64,000 nucleotides of DNA from KK5 sp034043675 (GTDB lineage: Bacteria > Pseudomonadota > Gammaproteobacteria > Burkholderiales > Burkholderiaceae_C): the NCBI RefSeq assembly GCF_034043675.1, contig NZ_JAXCLA010000002.1, positions 124,001-188,000 of the forward strand. The letters run 5' to 3'. Under the pieces are notes generated by a model. It was not told the origin of the DNA, ran no database searches, and saw only the letters and a list, made by a program, of their open reading frames with translations. The position numbers were made by a program, and so were the translations under genes. Position 1 is the stretch's first letter, and each line of letters starts with the position of its first letter. Positions 16,373 to 24,142 of the stretch are shown here, one piece after another.

Positions 16373-18471
16373 GGGGAAACAACTCCAGGGTTGGGCGAGG
16401 CCGCGTTCGCCGAATTCGCCAGGGTCAGGCGCAGTTCGACCAGTGCCTGCAGCGCGTCGCGGCCTTCGGGAAGGCCGGCGGCCAGCCCGTCGATCGCCGC
16501 CTCGATGCGCCCGCGCAGCACGGTGCCGGCCTGCAGCGGTTGGCCGACCGGCAGGCGCAGGCGCCGGCTGTAGTGCAGCTCCAGCGCATCGAGCACCGCC
16601 TGCACGCGGCGCGCAGCCTCGGGCGCGAGGCCCGGCAACTCGCGCTGCAGCAGCACCGCGCTGAAGCCGACGCGCAGTTCGGCCAGGCCGTCCGTGCCCT
16701 GCAGCCCGGTGCTGGCGGCCAGCCGGGGCAGCAGCTGCGAGAGGCGGTCGATCATGCGGGCGCGCAACGAGGCGATGTCGCTGCCGTGGCGGCCGCCGGC
16801 CGTGCGGGCCAGGTCGGCCCAGCTGGCGCGCAGCAGCCGATGCAGGCTCAAGGTCGCGCCGAAGGGCCGCGTCAGCAGGGTCCACACCAGCGCCAGCAGG
16901 TTGCCGGCGATGCTGGCGACGCTGCTGTTGACGAAGGCGCTGAAGTCCGCGTTGTAGGCATCGCTGAGGCCCAGGCCGGTGGCGAGCGTGACGCTCAGGC
17001 CCATCGCGGTGATGGCGAAGGCCGGCCGCGTCACCAGCGTGCCGATGACGAGGAAGATCGGCGCCAGCACAAGCACCAGCGTCTCGAACTCGTGCGCCGA
17101 GGGCATCACGACGAAGAGCAGCAGCACGCCCAGCACCAGGCACGCCGTATTGACCCAGAAGAAGGCGAGCTGCGAGGGCGCGGGCTCGTCCTGCGCGGCG
17201 AAGAAGCAGCAGCAGACGGCGCACATGATCACGGCGCCGGCGCCGTCGGCCCAGCCGCTGAAGATCCAGCCCAGGCAGGCCAGGAAGGTGACGGTGCAGA
17301 CCGACACGGCCGAGAAGAGCTGCATGCCGTGGTCGTGGTGGCGCACGGAGGGGCTGAAGGTCCAGCGCTCGTAGGCCGGCACCCAGGCGGGATCGAGCCG
17401 GCCTTCGTCCATCATCCGCTGCAGCGCGCGGCAGTCGCGCCAGAGCTGAACCAGGCCTTCGAGCCGCATCAGCACGTGCCGATGCAGCAGCGGCAGCGCG
17501 GGGCCATCGGCCGGGCGGCGGCGCAGTGCCTGCTGCAGCTCGGTGCCGGCAGCGTCGGTGGCAGCCGAGGGCGGTGCGGCGATCCAGTCGGCGATCCCAT
17601 CCATTTGCGCCGCCAGGCCCGCAGCGATGCCGCCGGGCTGCGCACCCAGCGCCCGCACCGCATCGCTGACGGAAGACAGGGTCGGCAGCAGCAGCGAAAG
17701 CCGCATGCGTAGCTCGCGGGCGATGCGGACGAGGTCGTCGCTGTCGGTGTCGTGGCGCAGGTGGCTGATGAACTGGTCCATCGCCAGCACGTCGGCCGCC
17801 AGCCGGTGCGCGCTGGAGAGGCTGCGCGCGTCGCGCGGCTGACCGTGGGCCTCGCTACGCAGCAGGCCGGTGGCCCAGATGCCGGCGTCGTCCAGCCAGG
17901 CGCGGAAGCGCGCCTGCAGCACCGGCGCCGCCTTGCCCGGCAGCACCAGCGCGGAGACGAGGCTGGCGCAGACGATGCCCAGCAGGATCTCCTCGGTCCG
18001 CGCCACGGCGAAGGTGAACACCTGGTCCGGCGCCTGCACCATCGGCAGCGCGATCATCGGCAGCGTGTAGGCGGCCAGCATGTAGACGTAGTTGCTGGGC
18101 AGCCGGTCGAGGAAGGACAGGTACAGCAAGGTGCCGGTCCACACCGAGATGAACAGGCTCAGCAGCACCGGCGTGTCCACCAGCAGCGGCAGCACCAGCA
18201 CCGCCACGCTGGCGCCGATCAAGGTGCCGAGCACGCGGTACAGGCCCTTCGAGCGGGTCGCGCCGGTCAGCGGATTCGAAACGACGTAGACCGCCGCGAA
18301 CGCCCAGTAGGGCCGCGGCAGGCCCGCCGCCAACGCCAGGTAGAAGGCCAGCATCGCGGCCAGGAAGGTCTTGCCGGAGAGCAGCCATTCGCGCGCGCTA
18401 GGCAGGTGCGAGAGCGCGCGATCGAGGCGGGCTTCGAAGCCGCCGATGGGGTTTGCTGCCGATGATTGCAT
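16369..18471 (-). CDS. FUSC family inner-membrane efflux protein (AaeB-like)
   Basis: A 700-residue protein of the fusaric-acid-resistance/aromatic acid exporter family. Two membrane blocks, about 30-185 and about 380-530, flank a cytoplasmic helical region of about 190-350. The motif NPLTGATRSKGLYRVLGTLI (about 67-86) is characteristic. It is expected to drive export of hydrophobic or aromatic acids with the adaptor and NodT duct encoded downstream. It lies 21 bases after the LysR gene on the same strand, so regulator and pump are probably cotranscribed, unlike the divergent aaeR arrangement of E. coli. Confidence 0.88.
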   Translation of the reverse strand: MQSSAANPIGGFEARLDRALSHLPSAREWLLSGKTFLAAMLAFYLALAAGLPRPYWAFAAVYVVSNPLTGATRSKGLYRVLGTLIGASVAVLVLPLLVDTPVLLSLFISVWTGTLLYLSFLDRLPSNYVYMLAAYTLPMIALPMVQAPDQVFTFAVARTEEILLGIVCASLVSALVLPGKAAPVLQARFRAWLDDAGIWATGLLRSEAHGQPRDARSLSSAHRLAADVLAMDQFISHLRHDTDSDDLVRIARELRMRLSLLLPTLSSVSDAVRALGAQPGGIAAGLAAQMDGIADWIAAPPSAATDAAGTELQQALRRRPADGPALPLLHRHVLMRLEGLVQLWRDCRALQRMMDEGRLDPAWVPAYERWTFSPSVRHHDHGMQLFSAVSVCTVTFLACLGWIFSGWADGAGAVIMCAVCCCFFAAQDEPAPSQLAFFWVNTACLVLGVLLLFVVMPSAHEFETLVLVLAPIFLVIGTLVTRPAFAITAMGLSVTLATGLGLSDAYNADFSAFVNSSVASIAGNLLALVWTLLTRPFGATLSLHRLLRASWADLARTAGGRHGSDIASLRARMIDRLSQLLPRLAASTGLQGTDGLAELRVGFSAVLLQRELPGLAPEAARRVQAVLDALELHYSRRLRLPVGQPLQAGTVLRGRIEAAIDGLAAGLPEGRDALQALVELRLTLANSANAASPNPGVVSP

Positions 18472-18492
18472 GATGAAGGGAGGCTTCGGTGC

Positions 18493-19425
18493 TCAGCGGG
18501 CGCCGGTGAGCCAGGGATCGCGGTCGTCGTCGGGGAAGACCTCGAACAGGAAATCGAGAAAGGCGCGCGTCTTGGCCGGCAGGTACTTGCGCGAAGGCAT
18601 GGCCGCGAACACCGAGATCTGGAACAGATGCCAGCCCGGCAGCACCCGCTCCAGCCGGCGCTCCGCGATCGCCTGCGCGACGGCGTAGCTGGGCATCGCG
18701 GCGATGCCCAGGCCGGCGGTCGTCGCGGACATCGTGATGTCGATCTGGCCGGTGGACAGCGGCGCGTTCAACGGCGTGAACTGGAAGGGCTTCGCGCCCT
18801 CCAGGCCGCGGTCGGGCTGCAAGGTCATGCTCTCGGTCAGCGGCGAGACCATCATCTCGTGCTCGCGCAGCTCTTCGGGCGCAGACGGGCGGCCATGGCG
18901 CGCCAGGTAGGCGGGCGAGGCGCAGAGGATCATGTGCGAGCGCGCCAGTCGCCGCGCGACGAACTCTCCGCCGTCGATGTTGTCGCCGCGCGCGGTGATC
19001 AGGCTGACGTCGAAGCTCTCATCCAGCGACTCCACCGGCCCGGGTGCCGACAGGCCCACCGTCAGCTTCGGATAGCGGCGCCGGAAGCCGACCAGCAGCG
19101 GTGCAAGCTGGTAGGTCGCGAAGGCCGAGGGCGCCAGCACCTTCAGGTGGCCGCTGAGCGAATGGCTGGCGGAGCGCACCGAGTTCTCGGCCTCTTCCAG
19201 CTCGCCGAGGATGCGCCGCACCTGCTCCAGGTAGGACTCGCCGGCCTCGGTCAGCACCAGGCGCCGCGTCGTGCGGTTGATGAGCCGCGCGCCCACGTGC
19301 GCTTCGAGATCGTTGATCAGCCGCGTGACGACCGAGGGCGAGAGGTTCATCTCGCGGGCCGCAGCGGCGAAGCCTTGCCGGTCGATCACACGGCAGAAGA
19401 CTTGCAGGCTGTGGAGGCGGTCCAT
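18493..19425 (-). CDS. LysR family transcriptional regulator
   Basis: A 310-residue LTTR. The N-terminal winged helix (about 1-60) contains LQVFCRVIDRQGFAAAAREM, and the periplasmic-binding-like effector domain spans about 88-300. The ATG at 19423-19425 gives the usual start (MDRLHSLQVF); a TTG 24 bases earlier is less likely. Being directly upstream of the efflux operon, it probably activates that operon in response to an aromatic substrate, by analogy with AaeR. The segment around GGEFVARRLARSHMILCASPAYL resembles regulators of quinone or aromatic responses. Confidence 0.87.
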   Translation of the reverse strand: MDRLHSLQVFCRVIDRQGFAAAAREMNLSPSVVTRLINDLEAHVGARLINRTTRRLVLTEAGESYLEQVRRILGELEEAENSVRSASHSLSGHLKVLAPSAFATYQLAPLLVGFRRRYPKLTVGLSAPGPVESLDESFDVSLITARGDNIDGGEFVARRLARSHMILCASPAYLARHGRPSAPEELREHEMMVSPLTESMTLQPDRGLEGAKPFQFTPLNAPLSTGQIDITMSATTAGLGIAAMPSYAVAQAIAERRLERVLPGWHLFQISVFAAMPSRKYLPAKTRAFLDFLFEVFPDDDRDPWLTGAR

Positions 19426-19593
19426 GAAAGCGGCAGACCCGGCCTGCAACGGGGCGGGCCGGGTCTGCCGGGGCCTGATGTTGCAGTCAGGACAATGACT
19501 GTTGAATCAGGTGCAACTTTAGATTCCCGCGCCCACAAGAACAATCGGACGTCAGGCAATGGATAGTTGCCATATCAGCAAGTATCGAGCGCT

Positions 19594-19612
19594 CGGGGCA
19601 ATGATTGCCCCG
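19594..19612 (-). terminator. stem-loop after the PEP-CTERM gene
   Basis: Near-perfect dyad CGGGGCAAT/ATTGCCCCG (19594-19602/19604-19612), beginning 6 bases past the stop codon at 19619. There is no T-rich tract on the minus strand, so it may be a processing or stabilising stem rather than an efficient intrinsic terminator. Confidence 0.4.
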
Positions 19613-19618
19613 GGGCGT

Positions 19619-20317
19619 TCAGGCCTTCCTGCGGCGGCTCAACTGGCGCCCACCCACGGCGAGCAGGCCCACGGCCAGCAGCGCGGCGCTGGTGGGTTCC
19701 GGCACCGGTGCAGCCAGCGCGATCGATACGTTGTCGATCGAGATCGAGCCCGGGTCGGTCGTCACGTAGGCGCTGCCGTTGTTGAACAGCGAGATCGCGA
19801 TCTCGCCGGACACCGGCGCCGTGAACAAGGTCGTGACCTTGGTGAAGTCGATGACGTCGCCGTAGGGGCCGCCGACCGGCACGTTGTACGAAGTCTCCTG
19901 GTAGACCGTGGCGCCACCGTCGGAGAACATCACGTCCAGCAACGGTGCCTTGCCGCCATCGGAATCGGCGACGTACAGCGTCAGCGCGTAGGTCTGGCCG
20001 GCAACGAAGTTGTCGACGATCTGCGTGATGCCGGCGCGGAAGCCGGTGGTGATCGGGTCCAGGCCGACGTACTGGTTGCCGAAGGGCGTGACGCCGTAGG
20101 AGTTGCCGTAGTTGTCGATCAGGTCGCCGTTGACGAGCGCGATCGGGCCGTGGAAGGTCTTGATCCAGTCGGCGATCGTGCCGGTGGACGTGCCCGGACC
20201 GGCCAGCTGGTTGTCCTCGAAGCTGCCGTTGAGGATGGTCGGCGCGTCGGCGGCCGAAGCGGCGGCGGCCAGCGAGGCCAAAAGGAGGGCCAGGGAAACG
20301 GAAACGGTTTTCTTCAT
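19619..20317 (-). CDS. PEP-CTERM sorting domain protein
   Basis: A 232-residue secreted protein. It has a signal peptide (1 to about 22, ending AASAAD), a beta-rich middle domain with ILNGSFEDNQLAGPG near the start of the mature chain (a DUF642/choice-of-anchor style start), and a C-terminal PEP-CTERM tail: VPEPT at 205-209, a hydrophobic stretch and RRRKA at the end. Such tails are recognised by exosortase (EpsH/Xrt), linking the protein to exopolysaccharide or biofilm. No exosortase gene is in the window, although an EpsL-type polysaccharide locus is. The ATG at 20315-20317 is preferred because the signal peptide begins there. The gene stands alone. Confidence 0.88.
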   Translation of the reverse strand: MKKTVSVSLALLLASLAAAASAADAPTILNGSFEDNQLAGPGTSTGTIADWIKTFHGPIALVNGDLIDNYGNSYGVTPFGNQYVGLDPITTGFRAGITQIVDNFVAGQTYALTLYVADSDGGKAPLLDVMFSDGGATVYQETSYNVPVGGPYGDVIDFTKVTTLFTAPVSGEIAISLFNNGSAYVTTDPGSISIDNVSIALAAPVPEPTSAALLAVGLLAVGGRQLSRRRKA

Positions 20318-20744
20318 GGTCTTGGAAGCTCTGAAACGAATACGAGAAGAAGTCGGCGGCGCGGGTGCGCGCTTTCGACGATGACGGCGACCGCAGGTCG
20401 TGCGGATCACCGGTCAGGCCGCCACTTGAAAGCCGGGCGGCCCTTACTGCGCAGGCATCGAGATGAGTGCTCTTCTGGCTGTGCCGCGACGGGTCACGGC
20501 AACGACGAGGACCTCCTGTTGATTCACGAGCCAACGGCGAAATTCGACTCGCCTCGCAGCGAGTGCTTCCGCTCTTTGTGAATTAGTGCCGGAAAGTGTA
20601 GAAATGCCCGGAAGGGGCAACTTCCGGGCAATCCCGCTTGCTGCGGGCAGGCTCTACATGTCACGCGTGCGCGCGGCCTGCAGGGGGCCGTCCGCACTGC
20701 GCACAGTCGTCGCAACCGAGGCGGAGCCGCCTCGTAACGACCGT
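20318..20744. other. 427-base intergenic region
   Basis: This stretch separates the PEP-CTERM gene from the upstream purine permease gene on the same strand. It must hold the PEP-CTERM promoter, but I see no clear -35/-10 pair. It contains the hairpin terminator at 20593-20630, a second small hairpin CCCGC/GCGGG (20633-20637/20643-20647) and a small CTCGC/GCGAG stem near 20551-20566. Short frames here have no convincing start or composition. Confidence 0.5.
20593..20630 (-). terminator. intrinsic terminator of the purine permease gene
   Basis: Perfect 10-bp stem TGCCCGGAAG/CTTCCGGGCA (20605-20614/20621-20630) with a 6-base loop. On the minus strand it is followed by the T-rich TTTCTACACTTT (20604-20593). 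It lies about 115 bases after the permease stop at 20745. Confidence 0.65.
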
Positions 20745-22043
20745 TCAACCGCCGACGTAGACGTACTTGAACAGAAACACCGCAGCAATGATCCACAGCA
20801 TCCAGTTCACCTCGCGAGCGCGGCCGGTGAACAGCTTCAGCGCGGCGTAGGTGATGAAGCCGAAGGCCAGGCCGTTGGCGATCGAATAGGTGAAGGGCAT
20901 CGTCAGCGCGGTGACGGTGGCGGGGATGACTTCCGTGGTGTCGGCCCAGTCCAGTTCGGTCAGCTCGCGCAGCATCAGGCAGGCGACGAAGAACAGCGCC
21001 GGCGCCGTGGCGTAGGGCGGCACCACGCCGGCCAGCGGCGCGATGAACAGGCAGGCCAGGAACAGCAGCGCCACGGTGATCGCCGTGAGTCCCGTGCGGC
21101 CGCCGGCCTGGACGCCGGCAGCGCTCTCGACGTAGGCCGTGGTGCTGGAGGTGCCCAGCAGCGCGCCGGCGAAGATGGCGCCGCTGTCGGCCAGCAGCGA
21201 GCGGTTGAGCCGCTCCATCTTGCCCGGCACCAAGAGGCCCGCGCGCTTGGCCACGCCCATCAAGGTGCCGGTGGCGTCGAACAGCTCGACCAGGAAGAAC
21301 ACCAGCACGACGTTCAGCACGCCGCCGGTGAAGGCAGCCTTGATGTCCAGTTGCAGGAAGGTCGGCTCGATCGAGGGCGGCGCCGAGAACAGGCCGTGGA
21401 ACTGGTTGCCGGCGAAGAAGAAGGACGCGATCGTGACGGCGACGATGCCGATCAGGATTGCGCCGGGCACCTTCAGCCGGTCCAGCACCGCGATCAGCAC
21501 GAAGCCGAGCACCGCCAGCACGGCCGGCGCCTTGTGCAGGTCCCCGAGGGTGATGAAGGTGGCCGGCGAGGCGGCCACGATGCCGGCGCTCTTCAGCGCG
21601 ATCAGCGCGAGGAACAGGCCGATGCCGACGGTGATCGCATAGCGCAGCGAGACCGGGATCGCGCGGATGATCAGCGCACGCAGGCCGAACAGCGAGACCA
21701 GCAGGAACAGGCAGCCCGAGACGAACACGGCCCCCAGCGCCGCCTGCCAGGTGAAGCCCATGTGCAGCACGACGACGTAGGCGAAGTAGGCGTTGAGGCC
21801 CATGCCGGGCGCCAGCGCGATCGGGTAGTTCGCGTAGAGGCCCATGATCGTCGTGCCCAGCGCGGCGATCAGGCAGGTGGCCACGAACACGGAGTCCTTG
21901 GGCATGCCGGCATCGCCGAGGATGGAGGGGTTCACGAAGATGATGTAGGCCATCGTGAGGAATGTGGTGAGGCCAGCCACCAGCTCGGTGCGCACCGTGG
22001 TGCCGTGTTCCTGCAGCTTGAACACGCGTTCGGTCCAGTTCAT
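20745..22043 (-). CDS. NCS2 family purine permease (AzgA/GhxP-like)
   Basis: A 432-residue inner-membrane transporter of the AzgA branch of NCS2, which imports adenine, hypoxanthine or guanine with protons. Recognisable parts are ELVAGLTTFLTMAYIIFVNP (about 20-39), APGMGLNAYFAY (about 77-88) and GTSSTTAYVESAAGVQAGGR (about 296-315). About 12 or more hydrophobic segments are visible. The ATG at 22041-22043 (MNWTERVFKLQEHG) is preferred because the family starts there and a GGAG lies about 14 bases upstream; the 62-residue upstream extension is not protein-like. It is preceded by a 200-base leader holding a folded element (22155-22215) and followed by a terminator. Which base is transported is not certain. 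Confidence 0.9.
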   Translation of the reverse strand: MNWTERVFKLQEHGTTVRTELVAGLTTFLTMAYIIFVNPSILGDAGMPKDSVFVATCLIAALGTTIMGLYANYPIALAPGMGLNAYFAYVVVLHMGFTWQAALGAVFVSGCLFLLVSLFGLRALIIRAIPVSLRYAITVGIGLFLALIALKSAGIVAASPATFITLGDLHKAPAVLAVLGFVLIAVLDRLKVPGAILIGIVAVTIASFFFAGNQFHGLFSAPPSIEPTFLQLDIKAAFTGGVLNVVLVFFLVELFDATGTLMGVAKRAGLLVPGKMERLNRSLLADSGAIFAGALLGTSSTTAYVESAAGVQAGGRTGLTAITVALLFLACLFIAPLAGVVPPYATAPALFFVACLMLRELTELDWADTTEVIPATVTALTMPFTYSIANGLAFGFITYAALKLFTGRAREVNWMLWIIAAVFLFKYVYVGG

Positions 22044-22154
22044 CGGGATCTGTCTCCGTTGTCTCTTCGGATTTGTCTCAAGGTCCGCGCAGGCGGCACC
22101 AAGGAGCCGGGCGTCTTCTGTCTCGCCACTGTCCCGGACGGACCGGGGCCGATG

Positions 22155-22215
22155 ATCCGCGCGCCGCATGCACGCCGGCATACGCTGCGGCGTATAGGCT
22201 CTATGCAGCGCGGAT
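22155..22215 (-). promoter_or_regulatory. structured leader upstream of the purine permease (candidate riboswitch)
   Basis: On the minus strand the leader can form a long basal helix: ATCCGCGC pairs with GCGCGGAT (22208-22215/22155-22162), extended past a small asymmetric bulge by GCAT/ATGC (22203-22206/22166-22169). It encloses an apical hairpin ATACGC-loop-GCGTAT (22190-22195/22180-22185). Unpaired purine-rich and GCC-containing segments lie between the helices. It begins about 110 bases upstream of the start codon. Xanthine-binding NMT1-type riboswitches are known upstream of purine transport genes in Proteobacteria, so this class is a candidate; I cannot confirm its consensus from memory. 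A simple operator palindrome is the alternative. Confidence 0.35.
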
Positions 22216-22246
22216 GATGACTCGGGCAAACCCCGAGAAACAAAGA

Positions 22247-23803
22247 CTAGGCCAGTTTGAACACGGCCACTGACTTCGACAACTGGTCCGCCTGCTGCTG
22301 CAGGCTGGCCGCGGCGGCGGCGGACTGCTCGACCAGGGCGGCGTTCTGCTGCGTCATCTGGTCGAGGTTGGTGATCGCCAGGCCGATCTGGCTGATGCCG
22401 CTGCTCTGCTCGTGGGTGGCGTGGCTGATCTCGCCGACGATGCCGCTGACCCGCTGGATCGAGGCGACGATGTCGCTCATCGTCGAGCCAGCCCGCTCCA
22501 CCAGTTGCGCGCCGTTCTCGACGTTCTCGCCGCTGATGCTGATCAGGGACTTAATCTCCTTGGCCGCCTCGGCGCTGCGCTGGGCCAGGGTGCGCACCTC
22601 GCCCGCCACCACGGCGAAGCCGCGGCCCTGCTCGCCCGCCCGCGCCGCCTCCACGGCCGCGTTGAGCGCCAGGATGTTGGTCTGGAAGGCGATGCCGTCG
22701 ATCACCGAAATGATGTCGCCGATGCGGCTGGACGAGGCGCTGATCTTGCCCATCGTGCTGACCACCTCGCCGACGACATTGCCGCCGCGCTGCGCCACCT
22801 CGGCGGCGTCGCGCGCGAGCCGGTTCGCCTCGCGTGCGGATTCGGCGTTCAGGTTGACGCTGGCGGTGAGCTGCTCCATCGCCGAGGCCGTTTCTTCGAG
22901 GTTGGCGGCCGTCTGCTCGGTGCGCATCGACAGGTCCTGCGCGCCGGCCGCCACCTCGGCCGAGGCGGTGGCGATGCTGTCGGTGGCGCCGCGCACGCTG
23001 CTGACGACGCCGGCCAGCGAGTGCTGCATGTCGCGCACGCCGCGCATCATCGCGGCGGTCTCGTCGCGGCCATCCACCGAAACGTCGCGGCTCAGGTCAT
23101 GCCCGGCGATGCGGCCGGCATGCTCGACCGCCCCCTGCAGCGGCTGCACGATCGAGCGGATGTTGAAGACCGTGTAGGTGCCGATCGCCGCGACGGACAG
23201 CGCCATCACCAGCGCCAGCGAGGTGCGGATCTCGCGCTCGGCGGCGTCCAGCGCGCGCACCTGCTCGGCCGAATGCTTGTCGATCATCTCGGTCATCGTG
23301 GCCAGCGTCTTGTCCATCGCGCGCACCGGGGCCTTCAGCGGCTCCATCGACTTGTTGGCCGTGGCGGTGTCCGGGAACTCGCCCTGCGCGATGCGGCCGG
23401 CAATCGCCTCGTAGCCGCTGCGGTACTGCTGCAGCGCCGTCGCCATCTCGGCGGGCAGGCGGCGCACATCGAGCGGGATGTCGAGCTTCTCGATCGCGCT
23501 GAGGCCCTGGGCGACCTTGCCGTAGGTCTCGGTCCAGTCGGCGCGGTATTTCTCGACGGCCTTGGCGTCGGCCAGGTTGATCAGCGTGTCCTTCTCGTAG
23601 CGCCGCAGATTGCCGACGCCGGCGCGCACGCCGGCGAGCTGCGTCAGCGCCTCGACGTCGTTGTCCACGTAGTGCGTCAGGTTGTCCTTGGCGCGGCTGA
23701 GGCTCAGCAGGCCGTAGCCGCCGATCAGCAGCATGGCGGCCACCGCCAGCGCGCTCAGCAGGTACAGGCGGGCACGGATGGAGTAACGGCGCAGGCTCGG
23801 CAT
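22247..23803 (-). CDS. methyl-accepting chemotaxis protein (4HB-MCP type)
   Basis: A 518-residue membrane chemoreceptor. TM1 (about 12-32), a periplasmic four-helix-bundle sensor (about 35-188), TM2 (about 190-211), HAMP (about 212-265) and a cytoplasmic coiled coil follow in order. The signalling hairpin tip contains IDGIAFQTNILALNAAVEAA and the following GRGFAVVAGEVR (about 375-410). The C-terminus (SKSVAVFKLA) lacks an NWETF-type CheR/CheB docking pentapeptide. It is upstream of the purine permease on the same strand, about 200 bases apart, so a purine-sensing link is possible but unproven. A palindromic element lies 77 bases upstream of its start. Confidence 0.92.
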   Translation of the reverse strand: MPSLRRYSIRARLYLLSALAVAAMLLIGGYGLLSLSRAKDNLTHYVDNDVEALTQLAGVRAGVGNLRRYEKDTLINLADAKAVEKYRADWTETYGKVAQGLSAIEKLDIPLDVRRLPAEMATALQQYRSGYEAIAGRIAQGEFPDTATANKSMEPLKAPVRAMDKTLATMTEMIDKHSAEQVRALDAAEREIRTSLALVMALSVAAIGTYTVFNIRSIVQPLQGAVEHAGRIAGHDLSRDVSVDGRDETAAMMRGVRDMQHSLAGVVSSVRGATDSIATASAEVAAGAQDLSMRTEQTAANLEETASAMEQLTASVNLNAESAREANRLARDAAEVAQRGGNVVGEVVSTMGKISASSSRIGDIISVIDGIAFQTNILALNAAVEAARAGEQGRGFAVVAGEVRTLAQRSAEAAKEIKSLISISGENVENGAQLVERAGSTMSDIVASIQRVSGIVGEISHATHEQSSGISQIGLAITNLDQMTQQNAALVEQSAAAAASLQQQADQLSKSVAVFKLA

Positions 23804-23879
23804 CGCTCGCTCGCTTTCAGCAATATCGTCGGCTCCCCGCGATCGAGCCTAACAGCAAGCCTCGACGGATAGAAGCCCT

Positions 23880-24142
23880 GAGGAGCCTGTCGGACTTGGG
23901 CATGGCCCTGCGTTGTGCGACACAGCCCGCAGGCAAGGCGCACACCGCAAGCCGGGCTCGTGCCCGGCGAGGATGGGCAACGCCGAATGCGGGCTGTGTC
24001 GCACAACCCTTCGGGCCGCCGCCTGGGGCTGCCATGCGGCGTTGCCCGCTCGTTGTGTGGCCTGCCACACCGCCTCGCGTGCGCCTTGCCTGGCTGCCCC
24101 AGGCGACGGCGCAGGGCCATGCCCAAGTCCGACAGGCTCCTC
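23880..24142. mobile_element. 263-bp MITE-like element with 33-bp perfect terminal inverted repeats
   Basis: The ends 23880-23912 and 24110-24142 are perfect inverted copies, starting GAGGAGCCTGTCGGACTTGG. Inside are further exact inverted pairs: 19 bp (23913-23931/23988-24006), 14 bp (23930-23943/24079-24092), 11 bp (23975-23985/24037-24047) and 10 bp (24020-24029/24096-24105). There are also local hairpins at 23951-23968 and 24055-24070. It carries no transposase and no credible gene. Its right edge coincides with the hutF stop codon and its left edge is 77 bases upstream of the chemoreceptor start. No clear target-site duplication is visible. A non-autonomous transposable or REP/BIME-like element is the best description. 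Confidence 0.75.

Noticed and set aside
16163..17224. A 353-codon frame spanning FUSC and DUF1656 genes
   Set aside because: Only its last 69 codons (start 16372) are a real protein, DUF1656; the rest is out-of-frame FUSC sequence.
20524..20796. A 90-codon minus-strand frame overlapping the end of the purine permease gene
   Set aside because: It overlaps the permease terminator hairpin and the permease 3' end, has no ribosome site and a composition unlike real proteins of this genome.
22221..22237. CTCGGG/CCCGAG hairpin just after the chemoreceptor gene as an intrinsic terminator
   Set aside because: The stem is only 6 bp and is followed on the minus strand by TCATCATCC rather than a T-run, so it is too weak to list as a feature.
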